A stretch of DNA of 42,500 nucleotides from Treponema_I sp045616125 (GTDB lineage: Bacteria > Spirochaetota > Spirochaetia > Treponematales > Treponemataceae): NCBI GenBank assembly GCA_045616125.1, contig JAZLGC010000105.1:1-42500 (forward strand), in the 5' to 3' direction. The translations under genes were made by a program, and so were the position numbers. This document shows positions 15,536-23,352 of this stretch, one piece after another. A model generated the notes under the pieces. It was not told where the DNA came from and ran no database searches. It saw only the letters and a program-made list of their open reading frames with translations. Positions within the stretch are counted from its first letter, which is position 1. Every line of letters begins with the position of its first letter.

Positions 15536-16675
15536 ATGTTATACGAATCAGATGTGTTATCACGTATCAGTCATGAAATCCGTACCCCACTCAACTCAAT
15601 TATGGGGTTAAACCGTCTTGTTGCAGAAAAATGCGATGATCCGGCCGCTATCAAGGAATATACCCAGCAGATTGATGTTGCTTCTGCCTATATTCTTGCG
15701 CTGGTTAATAACATTCTTGATGCAGAACAGTTTGCTGATGGTTCTGTATCTCTTGCTGAATCTGATTTTTCTATCCGCCAGATGGTTGAGGTTCTGCAGG
15801 TTACCTATAGTAATGCTGCAAAACAGGAAGGCATCAACTTTTCATTTGTCATGCCTGAACCAATGCCCGAACTGGTTACCGGTGACCGGTACCGTCTGAA
15901 TCAGGTACTTGGCAATCTTCTGTCCAATGCAATCCGCTTTAACAAACCGGAAGGTTCTGTTGACTTTCTGGTAGAAGATATGGGTGCCTGTAATGATACC
16001 CAGCATATTTTCCGCTTTACCGTTGCTGATTCTGGAATTGGCATGGGGCCAGAAAAATTAAAGAACCTGTTCTCTGCAAAAGTTGTATCTGATGATAAGA
16101 CTGCCGTATATGGTACTGGTTTTGGTCTGGCAGTTGCCCAGAATGTAGTAAGCCTGATGGGCGGAAAGATTAATGTTCGAAGTATTGAAGGTCAGGGATC
16201 AACGTTCTGGTTTGAAATTCCAATGACTGTACCTGAAGCGCAGCCACGGGAACTTGCCGGCGAAAATGATGATCTTCGCGGCTGTACTATTCTGGTTGCC
16301 GACGACAACACTATCAATATTGGTATTGTGAAGCATCTTCTTAAGTCTTACGGTTGTACTGTTGAAGTTGCAACCAACGGTCAGGATGCCCTTGCTCTGT
16401 TCAAGGCTTCTGAACCGGGACACTATGATGCTATTCTTCTTGATATCCGTATGCCTGTTATGGATGGGCTTGAGGCTGCCAAAAAGATTCGTGCTCTTGG
16501 TGGAGAAGGTGGGTACAGTTATGATGCCCTTACTATTCCGATTATTGCCATGACTGCCAATGCCATGGATAGTGACCGTGAAAAATCTCTGGAAGCCGGT
16601 ATGAATGCTCATTTAACAAAACCAATTCAGCCGGATGAGTTGTATACTACACTGGCCAGTCTGAAACGCCAGTAA
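15536..16675 (+). CDS. Sensorless hybrid histidine kinase/response regulator
   Basis: The 379-aa protein starts directly at the phospho-acceptor box: SRISHEIRTPLNSIMGL places His at residue 13. The HATPase domain follows (NQVLGNLLSNAIRFN, DSGIGMG, GTGFGLAVAQ; about residues 110-235). A receiver domain occupies about residues 250-375, with Asp303 in DAILLDIRMPVMDGLEAA and Lys in HLTKPIQP. There is no TM segment and no PAS, GAF or HAMP region, so it must be cytosolic and receive its signal through a partner or by direct binding. The GTG six codons upstream would overlap the -10 box, so I prefer ATG 15536. A bidirectional terminator follows. Confidence 0.9.
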   Translation: MLYESDVLSRISHEIRTPLNSIMGLNRLVAEKCDDPAAIKEYTQQIDVASAYILALVNNILDAEQFADGSVSLAESDFSIRQMVEVLQVTYSNAAKQEGINFSFVMPEPMPELVTGDRYRLNQVLGNLLSNAIRFNKPEGSVDFLVEDMGACNDTQHIFRFTVADSGIGMGPEKLKNLFSAKVVSDDKTAVYGTGFGLAVAQNVVSLMGGKINVRSIEGQGSTFWFEIPMTVPEAQPRELAGENDDLRGCTILVADDNTINIGIVKHLLKSYGCTVEVATNGQDALALFKASEPGHYDAILLDIRMPVMDGLEAAKKIRALGGEGGYSYDALTIPIIAMTANAMDSDREKSLEAGMNAHLTKPIQPDELYTTLASLKRQ

Positions 16676-16699
16676 TGTTCAGGTCCTTTGGGGCTTACA

Positions 16700-16744
16700 T
16701 AAAAAAACTGCTTCCTTGAAGTTTCAAAGGAAGCAGTTTTTTTA
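16700..16744. terminator. Bidirectional intrinsic terminator
   Basis: The 11-bp arms ACTGCTTCCTT (16707-16717 region) and AAGGAAGCAGT (16727-16737) are flanked by seven A and seven T. It ends the hybrid kinase transcript and could stop leftward transcription from the lipoprotein gene. Confidence 0.85.
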
Positions 16745-16777
16745 TGTAGTAATCAGTGTGTAGTCTTTTTTATTCAA

Positions 16778-17056
16778 GGCTATGTCCGTAAAAAGTGTTG
16801 CTTATAGTCACCCTGAACTAGTCTCAGGGTCTCATCAAAACTCCACAAATCTACCGGATTGCCAGTACATGCAAAACTGCTCGATAACATCGCTATTGGT
16901 GAATCCCGGCGAAGAAACTATATATAGTTCATGCTGCCGCATGAACGCCGGGCTTCAACAATTTTTGCCTGTACTGTCCCTCCTCTCGATTTGTGGCATT
17001 CCTGTTCAATTCTCGTTGCTGTGTAGCATTCAGCAACACTTTTTACGGACAGAGCG
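16778..17056. mobile_element. 279-bp MITE, copy 1, with 8-bp target-site duplication
   Basis: The terminal inverted repeats share TGTCCGTAAAAAGTGTTGCT (20 bp; outer bases GGCTA on one side and GAGCG complement CGCTC on the other). The exact 8-bp direct repeat TTATTCAA flanks it at 16770-16777 and 17057-17064. Inside are a CCCTGAAC/TCAGGG palindrome, an inner pair CCAGTACATGCAAAAC / TTTTTGCCTGTACTG, and a GCCGGGCTTC-type stem. There is no open reading frame. It matches the copy at 23353-23702 in opposite orientation. The right-hand duplication contains the stop codon of the lipoprotein gene. Confidence 0.9.
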
Positions 17057-18349
17057 TTATTCAATAATAGCAGTTTCGGTTTCGGGCTGAATGTCTTCAG
17101 CAGGTTCTTCAGTCTCGGTAACTTCTGCTTCCGTAACCTCGGTATCTGCTACCGGTTCCTCAGCTGAAGCAACAGATTCTGTTTCGTCTACTGGTTCTGC
17201 AGCTTCTGATTTCAGAACACTTTCTATTTCAGATTTTCCATTTTCTTCAGTAGTAATTGCTTCAGCTTCACTTTCAGGCGCAACTACTTCTGTTTCACTT
17301 TCTGAAATGTCTGCAGTCGGTTCTTTCTCTGGGTCTGCCCATTCAATTACAGCGCGGCATTTGTAGTTCCAGGTTGGAGCCCATGTTTCCGGTGCTTCAG
17401 AAACATCCATGACAATAATCTGTTCCTTGGTAAAATCACCGAATACCCATGCACCAAGCAGATCTACTCCTTTTCGGATACGTATTGACTTTAACTGGGT
17501 ACAGCCAAGAAAAGCTTCTTCTCCAATAGATTTCAGTGATTTTGGAAGAGAAACTGCAAACAGATTCTTATCGTGTTCAAAGGCGAATGCTTCAATGGTT
17601 TCAAGACCTTCCGGCAGGGTAACAGAAATCAGATTGGTAATACCACGTCCTTTTGCAGGCTGTGTAAAGGCATATCGTGGTAATGCGTTGTCTTGAAAAA
17701 TACAGCCGGTAAAGTCAAGGCGGAACAGTTTTTTCTGATTCTCTTTTTTTCCAAGAGCATCACGAATCAGGTAAATATCCTGAGAAGTAAGAACTGTTTC
17801 TGCAGAAAAGAGAATGCGGTATTCTCCCGGTTCAAGCTGGGTTACCTGAGAACTGAACTGATCAAAAGTGTTTTCTTTGAATTTCCAGTCAACGGCTGTA
17901 GCAAGCTGTTCTACTTCAACGGTGTATATACGGGCTGCCTTAGATGAATCTTCTGAAGTAACGGTAAAGGTTACCGGATTACTGTAATCCCGCACAGTCA
18001 TAGGAGCTGGAAAAATAGAATCACCTTCAAAAGTGATAACCGGAGTAAGGCAGGTAACATCAGTATCTTGAGGAACGTACAGCTTGATAGTCCATTCTTC
18101 TGGTATCAGGATTTCTTCATTGAGCTGAGACTCTGTGGCAGCATCCTGTGCTGAACGGTTTGATTCCGGCTGGATTTCTGTTTCCGGTCCGATAAACTCG
18201 CAGGTAGAAGCGATGGATTTGAAAGAAAATGATGTAATGGCATGAATATCAGAATCTGCTGTATCTGATGTTCCTGCTACTGGTTCACAACCTGTTGCAA
18301 TAAAGAGAAGTGCTGCCGTTGCAAAAAGTAAATAAGCTTTTTTCATCAT
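17057..18349 (-). CDS. Lipoprotein with BspA-type leucine-rich repeats and an acidic tail
   Basis: The 430-aa protein has a lipoprotein signal (LLFATAALLFIATGC, Cys near residue 21). A region of Ig-like strands lies at about 60-150, including WTIKLYVPQDTDVTCLTPVI and VTFTVTSEDSSKAARIYTVE. LRR_5-type repeats follow at about 210-310, for example LISVTLPEGLETIEAFAF, LFAVSLPKSLKSIGEEAFLG and LKSIRIRKGVDLLGAWVF. The last 95 residues are almost entirely Glu, Thr, Val, Ala and Ser. BspA-like proteins are surface adhesins in oral and gut bacteria; a surface role is inferred. The start ATG (first of two) has GAGGA upstream. The TAA stop lies inside the target duplication of MITE copy 1, which therefore inserted exactly at the gene end. 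Confidence 0.75.
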   Translation of the reverse strand: MMKKAYLLFATAALLFIATGCEPVAGTSDTADSDIHAITSFSFKSIASTCEFIGPETEIQPESNRSAQDAATESQLNEEILIPEEWTIKLYVPQDTDVTCLTPVITFEGDSIFPAPMTVRDYSNPVTFTVTSEDSSKAARIYTVEVEQLATAVDWKFKENTFDQFSSQVTQLEPGEYRILFSAETVLTSQDIYLIRDALGKKENQKKLFRLDFTGCIFQDNALPRYAFTQPAKGRGITNLISVTLPEGLETIEAFAFEHDKNLFAVSLPKSLKSIGEEAFLGCTQLKSIRIRKGVDLLGAWVFGDFTKEQIIVMDVSEAPETWAPTWNYKCRAVIEWADPEKEPTADISESETEVVAPESEAEAITTEENGKSEIESVLKSEAAEPVDETESVASAEEPVADTEVTEAEVTETEEPAEDIQPETETAIIE

Positions 18350-18448
18350 TAATAATCCTCATAGAGATAGTACTTCAAAAATGCTGAGAATACAAGATTA
18401 TATTAAGGAAACTATGGTACAAGAATTTCGGTTTGGTGCAAAAAAACA

Positions 18449-18477
18449 TTTACTTTTGGTCAGTATATTGCTATATT
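18449..18477 (+). promoter_or_regulatory. Probable pgk promoter
   Basis: TTTACT (18449-18454), a 17-bp spacer and TATATT (18472-18477) lie 78 bp before the pgk start. They would leave a leader of about 70 nt ending in AAAGGAG. Confidence 0.5.
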
Positions 18478-18554
18478 TTTATCTAATTGAACACTTGAAC
18501 TGTGATATATCCTTGGTATACCCGGTTTCTTGATATTTCTTAAAGGAGTCTGAC

Positions 18555-19820
18555 ATGATTAAGACTGTAAAAGACATCGACCTTAAAGGTAAACGCATTG
18601 TTATGCGTGTAGACTTTAACGTTCCTATGAAAGACGGCGTTGTACAGGACGACACCCGCATTATGGCTGCCCTGCCAACCATCAAATACATCGTTGAACA
18701 GAATCCTCGTTCACTGGTTCTCATGAGCCATCTGGGTGATCCTAAAAAAGACGTAAAGAAAGCTCAGGAAAAAGCTGAAAAAGCAGGAAAAATCTGGACT
18801 GACGCTGATGCTGAAAAATTCATCAACGGTAAAAACCGTCTGGAACCAGTTGTAAAATATTTTGCTGAAAAACTGGGTAAACCAGTTGTTTTCCTGCCAG
18901 ATGCTCTGGGACAGAAAGCTGCTATTGACGCTCTTCCAGAAGGTGGCGTTGCAATGCTGGAAAACACCCGTTTCCACAAAGAAGAAACTTCAAAAGACGG
19001 TGCAGAACGCGACGTAATGGCTAAAGAACTGGCTACCTACGGTGACATTTTTGTTAACGATGCATTCGGTACTGCTCACCGCGATCACGCTTCTACTGCT
19101 TCTATCGCTAAATTCCTGCCAACTTCAGTTGGTGGATTCCTGATGGAAAAAGAAGTTAAATACATTGAACCAATGGTAACTTCTCCTGCAAAACCAATGA
19201 CCGCTATCATCGGTGGTGCAAAAGTTTCTTCTAAAATTGCCGTTCTTGAAAGCCTGCTGAAAAACGCATCTACCCTTATCATTGGTGGTGGTATGGCTTA
19301 TACCTTCCTGAAAGCTCAGGGACACTCAATCGGTAAATCTCTGGTAGAAGATGACTTTATTGAAACTGCTACCAACCTGCTGAAGTCTGCTGAAGAAAAA
19401 GGTGTAAAAATTCTTCTGCCAGTTGACCATGTAGCAGCTGCTGAATTTGCAGATAAAGATCCTGTTGCTATTGATGCTGTTGATCTTCCTGCAGATCTGA
19501 TGGGTATGGACGTTGGTCCTAAAACCGTTGCTTTGTACAAGGAAGCTATTCTGGCTTCTAAATCAATTGTTTGGAACGGTCCTGTTGGTGTATTTGAATT
19601 TGAAAACTTTGCTAAAGGTACTGCAGAAGTTGCTCACCTGGTTGCAGAAGCTACCGGTAACGGTGCCATGTCTGTAGTTGGTGGTGGTGACTCTGTTGCT
19701 GCTGTTAACAAATTCAACCTGGCAAGCAAAATGAGCCACGTATCTACCGGTGGTGGTGCATCCCTTGAATTCCTGGAAGGAAAGACACTTCCCGGTATTG
19801 CCTGCCTGGAACAGAAATAA
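18555..19820 (+). CDS. pgk: Phosphoglycerate kinase
   Basis: This glycolytic enzyme transfers phosphate from 1,3-bisphosphoglycerate to ADP. Landmarks: RVDFNVPMKDGVVQDDTRI, MSHLGDPKKD, ENTRFHKEE, FVNDAFGTAHRDHAST, IIGGAKVSSKI, IGGGMAYTFLKAQG, WNGPVGVFEFENFAKGT and VVGGGDSVAA..STGGGASLEFLEG. At 421 aa it is longer than the usual 390-400 because of a Lys-rich insertion after the SHLG motif (about residues 57-90). The usual SHLGRP is SHLGDP, a form I associate with spirochaetes. Codon use is strongly biased, fitting high expression. AAAGGAG precedes the start. The last 26 bp of the gene are duplicated 94 bp downstream. Confidence 0.97.
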   Translation: MIKTVKDIDLKGKRIVMRVDFNVPMKDGVVQDDTRIMAALPTIKYIVEQNPRSLVLMSHLGDPKKDVKKAQEKAEKAGKIWTDADAEKFINGKNRLEPVVKYFAEKLGKPVVFLPDALGQKAAIDALPEGGVAMLENTRFHKEETSKDGAERDVMAKELATYGDIFVNDAFGTAHRDHASTASIAKFLPTSVGGFLMEKEVKYIEPMVTSPAKPMTAIIGGAKVSSKIAVLESLLKNASTLIIGGGMAYTFLKAQGHSIGKSLVEDDFIETATNLLKSAEEKGVKILLPVDHVAAAEFADKDPVAIDAVDLPADLMGMDVGPKTVALYKEAILASKSIVWNGPVGVFEFENFAKGTAEVAHLVAEATGNGAMSVVGGGDSVAAVNKFNLASKMSHVSTGGGASLEFLEGKTLPGIACLEQK

Positions 19821-19915
19821 GGAAACTTATTTAATCCGCGGGTTTTGCGTATGCAAAACCCGGTAAGGTGGGCTGGATAGCCCACCGACTATTGCATGCT
19901 TGGAACAGAAATAAG
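19796..19915 (+). repeat. Hairpin element flanked by a duplicated pgk 3' end
   Basis: The 26-bp segments 19796-19821 and 19890-19915 (TATTGC.TGC.TGGAACAG..) match at 24 positions. The 68 bp between them hold two hairpins: CGGGTTTTGC (19839-19848) with GCAAAACCCG (19853-19862), and GGTGGGCT with AGCCCACC (about 19867-19886). The first hairpin has the same core as hairpins inside MITE copy 2. Confidence 0.75.
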
Positions 19916-19927
19916 TCCAATCTTGCC

Positions 19928-19956
19928 TTAGCGCAACTGTCATGTTAGAATATACT
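19928..19956 (+). promoter_or_regulatory. Probable hup promoter
   Basis: A TATACT -10 box (19951-19956) lies 17 bp after a weak TTAGCG. A leader of about 25 nt carries AAAGGAG at 19971-19977. Position supports separate transcription from pgk despite the short gap. Confidence 0.5.
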
Positions 19957-19985
19957 AATACGAGTACTTCAAAGGAGATTTGTAC

Positions 19986-20261
19986 ATGAACAAAGTAGAA
20001 TTAGTAGATGCAATGGCTAAAGAAACCGGCCTTACCAAAAAAGATTCAGAAGCTGCACTCAAAGCATTCACCTCAATCGTTTCTAAAGAACTGGCTGCTG
20101 GTGGAAACGTACAGCTGATTGGTTTCGGAACTTTTGATGTAGCTCAGCGTGCTGAACGCAAGGGCCGCAATCCAAAAACCAAAGAAACTATTACCATCAA
20201 AGCTTCTAAAGCACCAAAATTCAAGGCTGGTAAAGCTCTGAAAGATCTGTGCAACAAATAA
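19986..20261 (+). CDS. hup: HU-family DNA-binding protein
   Basis: This 91-aa histone-like protein binds and bends DNA in the nucleoid. The start MNKVELVDAMAKETGLTKKD, the GNVQLIGFGTFDVAQRAERK turn, the GRNPKTKETI arm tip and the KFKAGKALKDL end are all canonical. The ATG at 19986 is eight bases after AAAGGAG; a TTG two codons earlier is less likely. A strong terminator follows, so it is a single-gene transcript. Confidence 0.96.
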   Translation: MNKVELVDAMAKETGLTKKDSEAALKAFTSIVSKELAAGGNVQLIGFGTFDVAQRAERKGRNPKTKETITIKASKAPKFKAGKALKDLCNK

Positions 20262-20307
20262 GGTTAATCCTTTAGCAGACTGAGTGCTTGTAGTGCTCAG
20301 TACTGGC

Positions 20308-20363
20308 CGCCCCTTACCGTCAGGCGCAGGAAACTGATGCTTGCGGAAAGGGGCGTTTTTTTT
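20308..20363 (+). terminator. Intrinsic terminator after hup
   Basis: CGCCCCTT (20308-20315) with CCG pairs with CGG..AAGGGGCG (20344-20355), followed by eight T. A second hairpin (CTGAG..CTCAG, about 20280-20300) precedes it. Confidence 0.85.
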
Positions 20364-20365
20364 AG

Positions 20366-20395
20366 TTGCCGAATGCTAACTAAAATCTGTATATT
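20366..20395 (+). promoter_or_regulatory. Promoter of the mnmA-nifS-nifU operon
   Basis: TTGCCG (20366-20371), an 18-bp spacer and TATATT (20390-20395) start right after the hup terminator. The ATG at 20405 is 9 nt after the -10 box and has no Shine-Dalgarno sequence. Confidence 0.55.
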
Positions 20396-20404
20396 AGTAT
20401 CGTT

Positions 20405-21577
20405 ATGAGTGATTTTTCTGTAACACCTTTAGACATGCCCAAAGCCGGAGATACCGTAGTTGTCGGCCTATCCGGCGGTGTAGACTCAACGTTGACGGCA
20501 ATGCTTTTGCAGGAGGCCGGATGCAGGGTCATTGGGGTAACTATGGCCAAATACGATGGTTCCATTCCACTGCCTGAAACAATGGAAGGCAGCTGTTTTG
20601 GTCCCGGCGAAGCTTCCAATATAGAAGAAGTTTCTGCCTTCTGTGCTGCTCATGACATTGAATATCACGTTATAGACGTTTCTGAAGAATACAAAAAACA
20701 GGTACTTGAATACTTTAAGGATGAGTACCGTAATGGCCGCACGCCGAACCCCTGTATCCGCTGTAATCCACTGGTAAAATTCGGTGCCATGATTCACGGT
20801 GTCGAAAAAATGGGTATTTCCTTTAACTATTTCTGTACCGGCCATTATTCCTGTCTGGTTCGCTCTGATTACGATATTGCTGAACAGTATGGCGATGCAC
20901 CTGCCGGCATCCGTCCTGTCCTTATTGCAGCGGCCACTGACAATACCAAAGATCAGGGATACTTTCTGTACCGGGTGCCTGCCACCCTGCTTGAAAAAGT
21001 TCGTTTTCCTCTGGCTACCTATACAAAAAAAGAAGTATTCCAGCTGGCCCGCGATCGTGGTCTGATTCAGGCTGAAAAAAAAGAAAGCATGGACTTTGTC
21101 CCACCGGAATATTTTGATGTCATCTTCTCTGATAAAGAGTCGGTGCCCGGTGATTTTGTCAATCTTGACGGCAAGGTTCTGGGAAAACATCGTGGTATTG
21201 AACATTACACCGTTGGCCAGCGCCGTGGACTAGGGGTAAGCGCTCCAAATCCGCTGTACGTTCATTCCATCGATGTAGAAAGCAATAGGGTAGTGCTTTC
21301 TGAAAATGATGATCTTCTGGAATCTGCGCTGATTGCAGATGACTGGGTGTGGGCCGGTGGCTATGCACCTAAAAAAGCATTTAATGCAACCGTAAAAATC
21401 CGTCTTGCTTCCAAACCGGTCGCGGCAACAATTGAACCGGCAGAAGGGCAGGAAGGTAGTTATATCATCCGTTTTGAAGTTCCGCAGCGCGCAGTTGCCC
21501 CCGGGCAGTCTGCTGTTGTATATTTGAACGGTACAATTGCAGGAGGCGGGATTATTTCCCACGTTATTCATGAGTGA
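20405..21577 (+). CDS. mnmA: tRNA-specific 2-thiouridylase, atypical MnmA
   Basis: MnmA adenylates and thiolates U34 of Lys, Glu and Gln tRNAs. The PP-loop GLSGGVDST (about residues 22-30), GRTPNPCIRCNPLVKFG, CTGHYSCL, KDQGYFLYRV, GKHRGIEHYTVGQRRGLG and the C-terminal barrel are present over a normal length of 390 aa. Two features are odd. The usual Asp-x-x-Cys is Cys117-x-x-Cys120. The second catalytic Cys, in the ICF motif of E. coli-type enzymes, is missing: the segment reads KKESMDFVPPEYF (about residues 225-237). The operon continues with a cysteine desulfurase (8-bp overlap) and a NifU-type scaffold, which would supply sulfur or an Fe-S cluster. It probably starts on a leaderless mRNA. 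Confidence 0.88.
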   Translation: MSDFSVTPLDMPKAGDTVVVGLSGGVDSTLTAMLLQEAGCRVIGVTMAKYDGSIPLPETMEGSCFGPGEASNIEEVSAFCAAHDIEYHVIDVSEEYKKQVLEYFKDEYRNGRTPNPCIRCNPLVKFGAMIHGVEKMGISFNYFCTGHYSCLVRSDYDIAEQYGDAPAGIRPVLIAAATDNTKDQGYFLYRVPATLLEKVRFPLATYTKKEVFQLARDRGLIQAEKKESMDFVPPEYFDVIFSDKESVPGDFVNLDGKVLGKHRGIEHYTVGQRRGLGVSAPNPLYVHSIDVESNRVVLSENDDLLESALIADDWVWAGGYAPKKAFNATVKIRLASKPVAATIEPAEGQEGSYIIRFEVPQRAVAPGQSAVVYLNGTIAGGGIISHVIHE

Positions 21578-22727
21578 CAGAATTTACTTTGATTATAATG
21601 CAACCACGCCGATGTCTCAGGAAGTGCTGGAGTTTTATACCAGAGAACTTTCAAAATATGCAAATGCATCTAGTTTGCATGAAGACGGCCGGGCTGCAAA
21701 GAAAGACATGGAGATTGCACGTGGACACGTTGCAGCTCTGGTAAATGTAAAAGCTGAAGAAATCATTTTTACTTCAGGTGGTTCAGAAAGTAACAACACT
21801 GTTCTGAATACTATGTTAAACGAAGGAAAGAAACGTGGCCGTAACGTCATCGTTACCAGTGCCATTGAACATCCTTGCGTTCTTGAAGCAACCAAACGTC
21901 TGGAATCATTCGGTATGGAAGCCGTGTATCTGCCGGTAGACGGCGACGGTATGATTCAGATGGAAGCCTATAAAGAAGCTCTGGCAAAGAAACCTGTTCT
22001 TGTCAGCATTATGACTGCCAATAACGAAATTGGTACCATTCAGGATATTAAAACCCTTTGTACCATGGCTCATGAAGCAGGTGCCCTGTTCCATACTGAC
22101 TGTGTTCAGGCTGCCGGAAAAGTGCCGGTAGATCTTGCTGACTGGGGCGTAGACTATGCCACATTCAGTGCACATAAGATTTACGGTCCTAAAGGAGTAG
22201 GTGGCCTTTTTGTTAAGACTGGCTGTCCTATTGAGCCGTTAATTCGTGGTGGTCATCAGGAAGGCGGTATCCGTGCCGGTACCTACAATGCTCCTGCCAT
22301 TGCTGCATACGGAAAAGCTGCAGAACTGGCAAAAGCCGATATTGAACACTATGGAACCCATACCAGAGCACTGCGTAACAGGCTGCGCGACGGTCTTCTG
22401 GCTAAAATTCCCAATATTAAGGTAAACGGTCATCCGGAACGCGTCCTGCCTAATACGCTGGATGTTTCATTCCCTGGCGCTGAGGGTGAAGCAATCCTGC
22501 TGCATCTTGACCTGTTAGGTGTTGATGTTAGTACCGGTTCTGCCTGTGCTTCAGGAAGTCTTGAGCCAAGCCATGTTCTTATGGCAACAGGTCTTGGTCC
22601 TGAACTGGCACATGGTTCAATACGTTTCAGCTTTGGTAAGTACAATACTGAAGCAGAAGTAGATTACGTTCTTGAAAAATTCCCACCGGTAATTGAACGG
22701 CTTCGTGCCATGTCGACGGTGTGCTAA
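21570..22727 (+). CDS. nifS: Cysteine desulfurase (NifS/IscS family), second copy
   Basis: The 385-aa PLP enzyme has RIYFDYNATTPM, FTSGGSESNNTVL, VTSAIEHPCVLEA, MTANNEIGTIQDI, HTDCVQAAGKVPVDL, the PLP lysine in FSAHKIYGPKGVGG, RGGHQEGGIRAGTYN and the persulfide Cys in STGSACASG. ATG 21570 lies inside the end of mnmA, so the two are translationally coupled. NifU follows 14 bp later with its own AAGGAG. The operon order (thiouridylase, desulfurase, scaffold) points to a dedicated sulfur supply for U34 thiolation and perhaps for general Fe-S assembly. Confidence 0.94.
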   Translation: MSDRIYFDYNATTPMSQEVLEFYTRELSKYANASSLHEDGRAAKKDMEIARGHVAALVNVKAEEIIFTSGGSESNNTVLNTMLNEGKKRGRNVIVTSAIEHPCVLEATKRLESFGMEAVYLPVDGDGMIQMEAYKEALAKKPVLVSIMTANNEIGTIQDIKTLCTMAHEAGALFHTDCVQAAGKVPVDLADWGVDYATFSAHKIYGPKGVGGLFVKTGCPIEPLIRGGHQEGGIRAGTYNAPAIAAYGKAAELAKADIEHYGTHTRALRNRLRDGLLAKIPNIKVNGHPERVLPNTLDVSFPGAEGEAILLHLDLLGVDVSTGSACASGSLEPSHVLMATGLGPELAHGSIRFSFGKYNTEAEVDYVLEKFPPVIERLRAMSTVC

Positions 22728-22741
22728 GGAGATACAGATAT

Positions 22742-23344
22742 ATGGAAATGCAGGAATGGCTGTATAGTGATGTGGTAAAAGACCACTTTATGAACCCTAA
22801 AAACGTTCTTATGGAAGATGAAAGTGCCTGGCCTTGTGATGGCCGTGGTATTGTTGGAAATATCAAATGTGGCGATCAGATGCTGATTCTGCTGCGCATT
22901 GCAGACGGTAAAATTACAGACTGCCGTTGGAAGACCTACGGTTGTGCCAGCGCCATTGCTTCTACATCAATTCTTTCTGAAGCTATTAAAGGTATGGATC
23001 TGGCAGAAGCATACCGCCTGAAACCGCAGGACATTGTAGCCCGCCTTGGTGGACTTCCAGACAACAAGATTCACTGTTCTGTTCTTGGAGATAAAGCTCT
23101 GCGTGCAGCCATTAATGATTACTGCGATAAGAACGGACTTCCGGGCTATAAAGGCACTGAAGCAGTAGAAGTTATCTGTACCTGTCTGAACATTACCGAC
23201 AAAGATATTGAAACTGCATGGAAAGCAGGAGCCCGCACCTGGGAAGACCTGCAGGCAGCTACAAAGATTGGTACTGTTTGCGGTGGCTGTAAGGAAAAGG
23301 CTCTGGAAAAACTTCACGAGTTTGAACACCTGTACGGCGAGTGA
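22742..23344 (+). CDS. nifU: NifU-like Fe-S scaffold with C-terminal BFD-type [2Fe-2S] domain
   Basis: The 200-aa protein has an N-terminal IscU-like domain with its three ligand cysteines (GNIKCGDQM, KTYGCASAIAS, KIHCSVLGDKALR; about residues 42, 67 and 111). A bacterioferritin-associated ferredoxin-type domain follows, with four cysteines in CTCLNIT and GTVCGGCKEKA (about residues 148-185). The C-terminal NifU (NFU) domain of nitrogen-fixing NifU is absent. It assembles Fe-S clusters using sulfur from the NifS encoded just upstream. I chose ATG 22742 because AAGGAG lies nine bases before it. MITE copy 2 begins nine bases after its stop. Confidence 0.93.
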   Translation: MEMQEWLYSDVVKDHFMNPKNVLMEDESAWPCDGRGIVGNIKCGDQMLILLRIADGKITDCRWKTYGCASAIASTSILSEAIKGMDLAEAYRLKPQDIVARLGGLPDNKIHCSVLGDKALRAAINDYCDKNGLPGYKGTEAVEVICTCLNITDKDIETAWKAGARTWEDLQAATKIGTVCGGCKEKALEKLHEFEHLYGE

Positions 23345-23352
23345 ATAAAAAA

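Noticed and set aside
16782..17090. 102-codon open frame across MITE copy 1
   Set aside because: It begins in the terminal repeat and runs into the antisense of the lipoprotein gene; the second copy does not keep the same frame.
20486..21205. 239-codon minus-strand open frame opposite mnmA
   Set aside because: It is the antisense shadow of a well-supported gene and shows no family motif.
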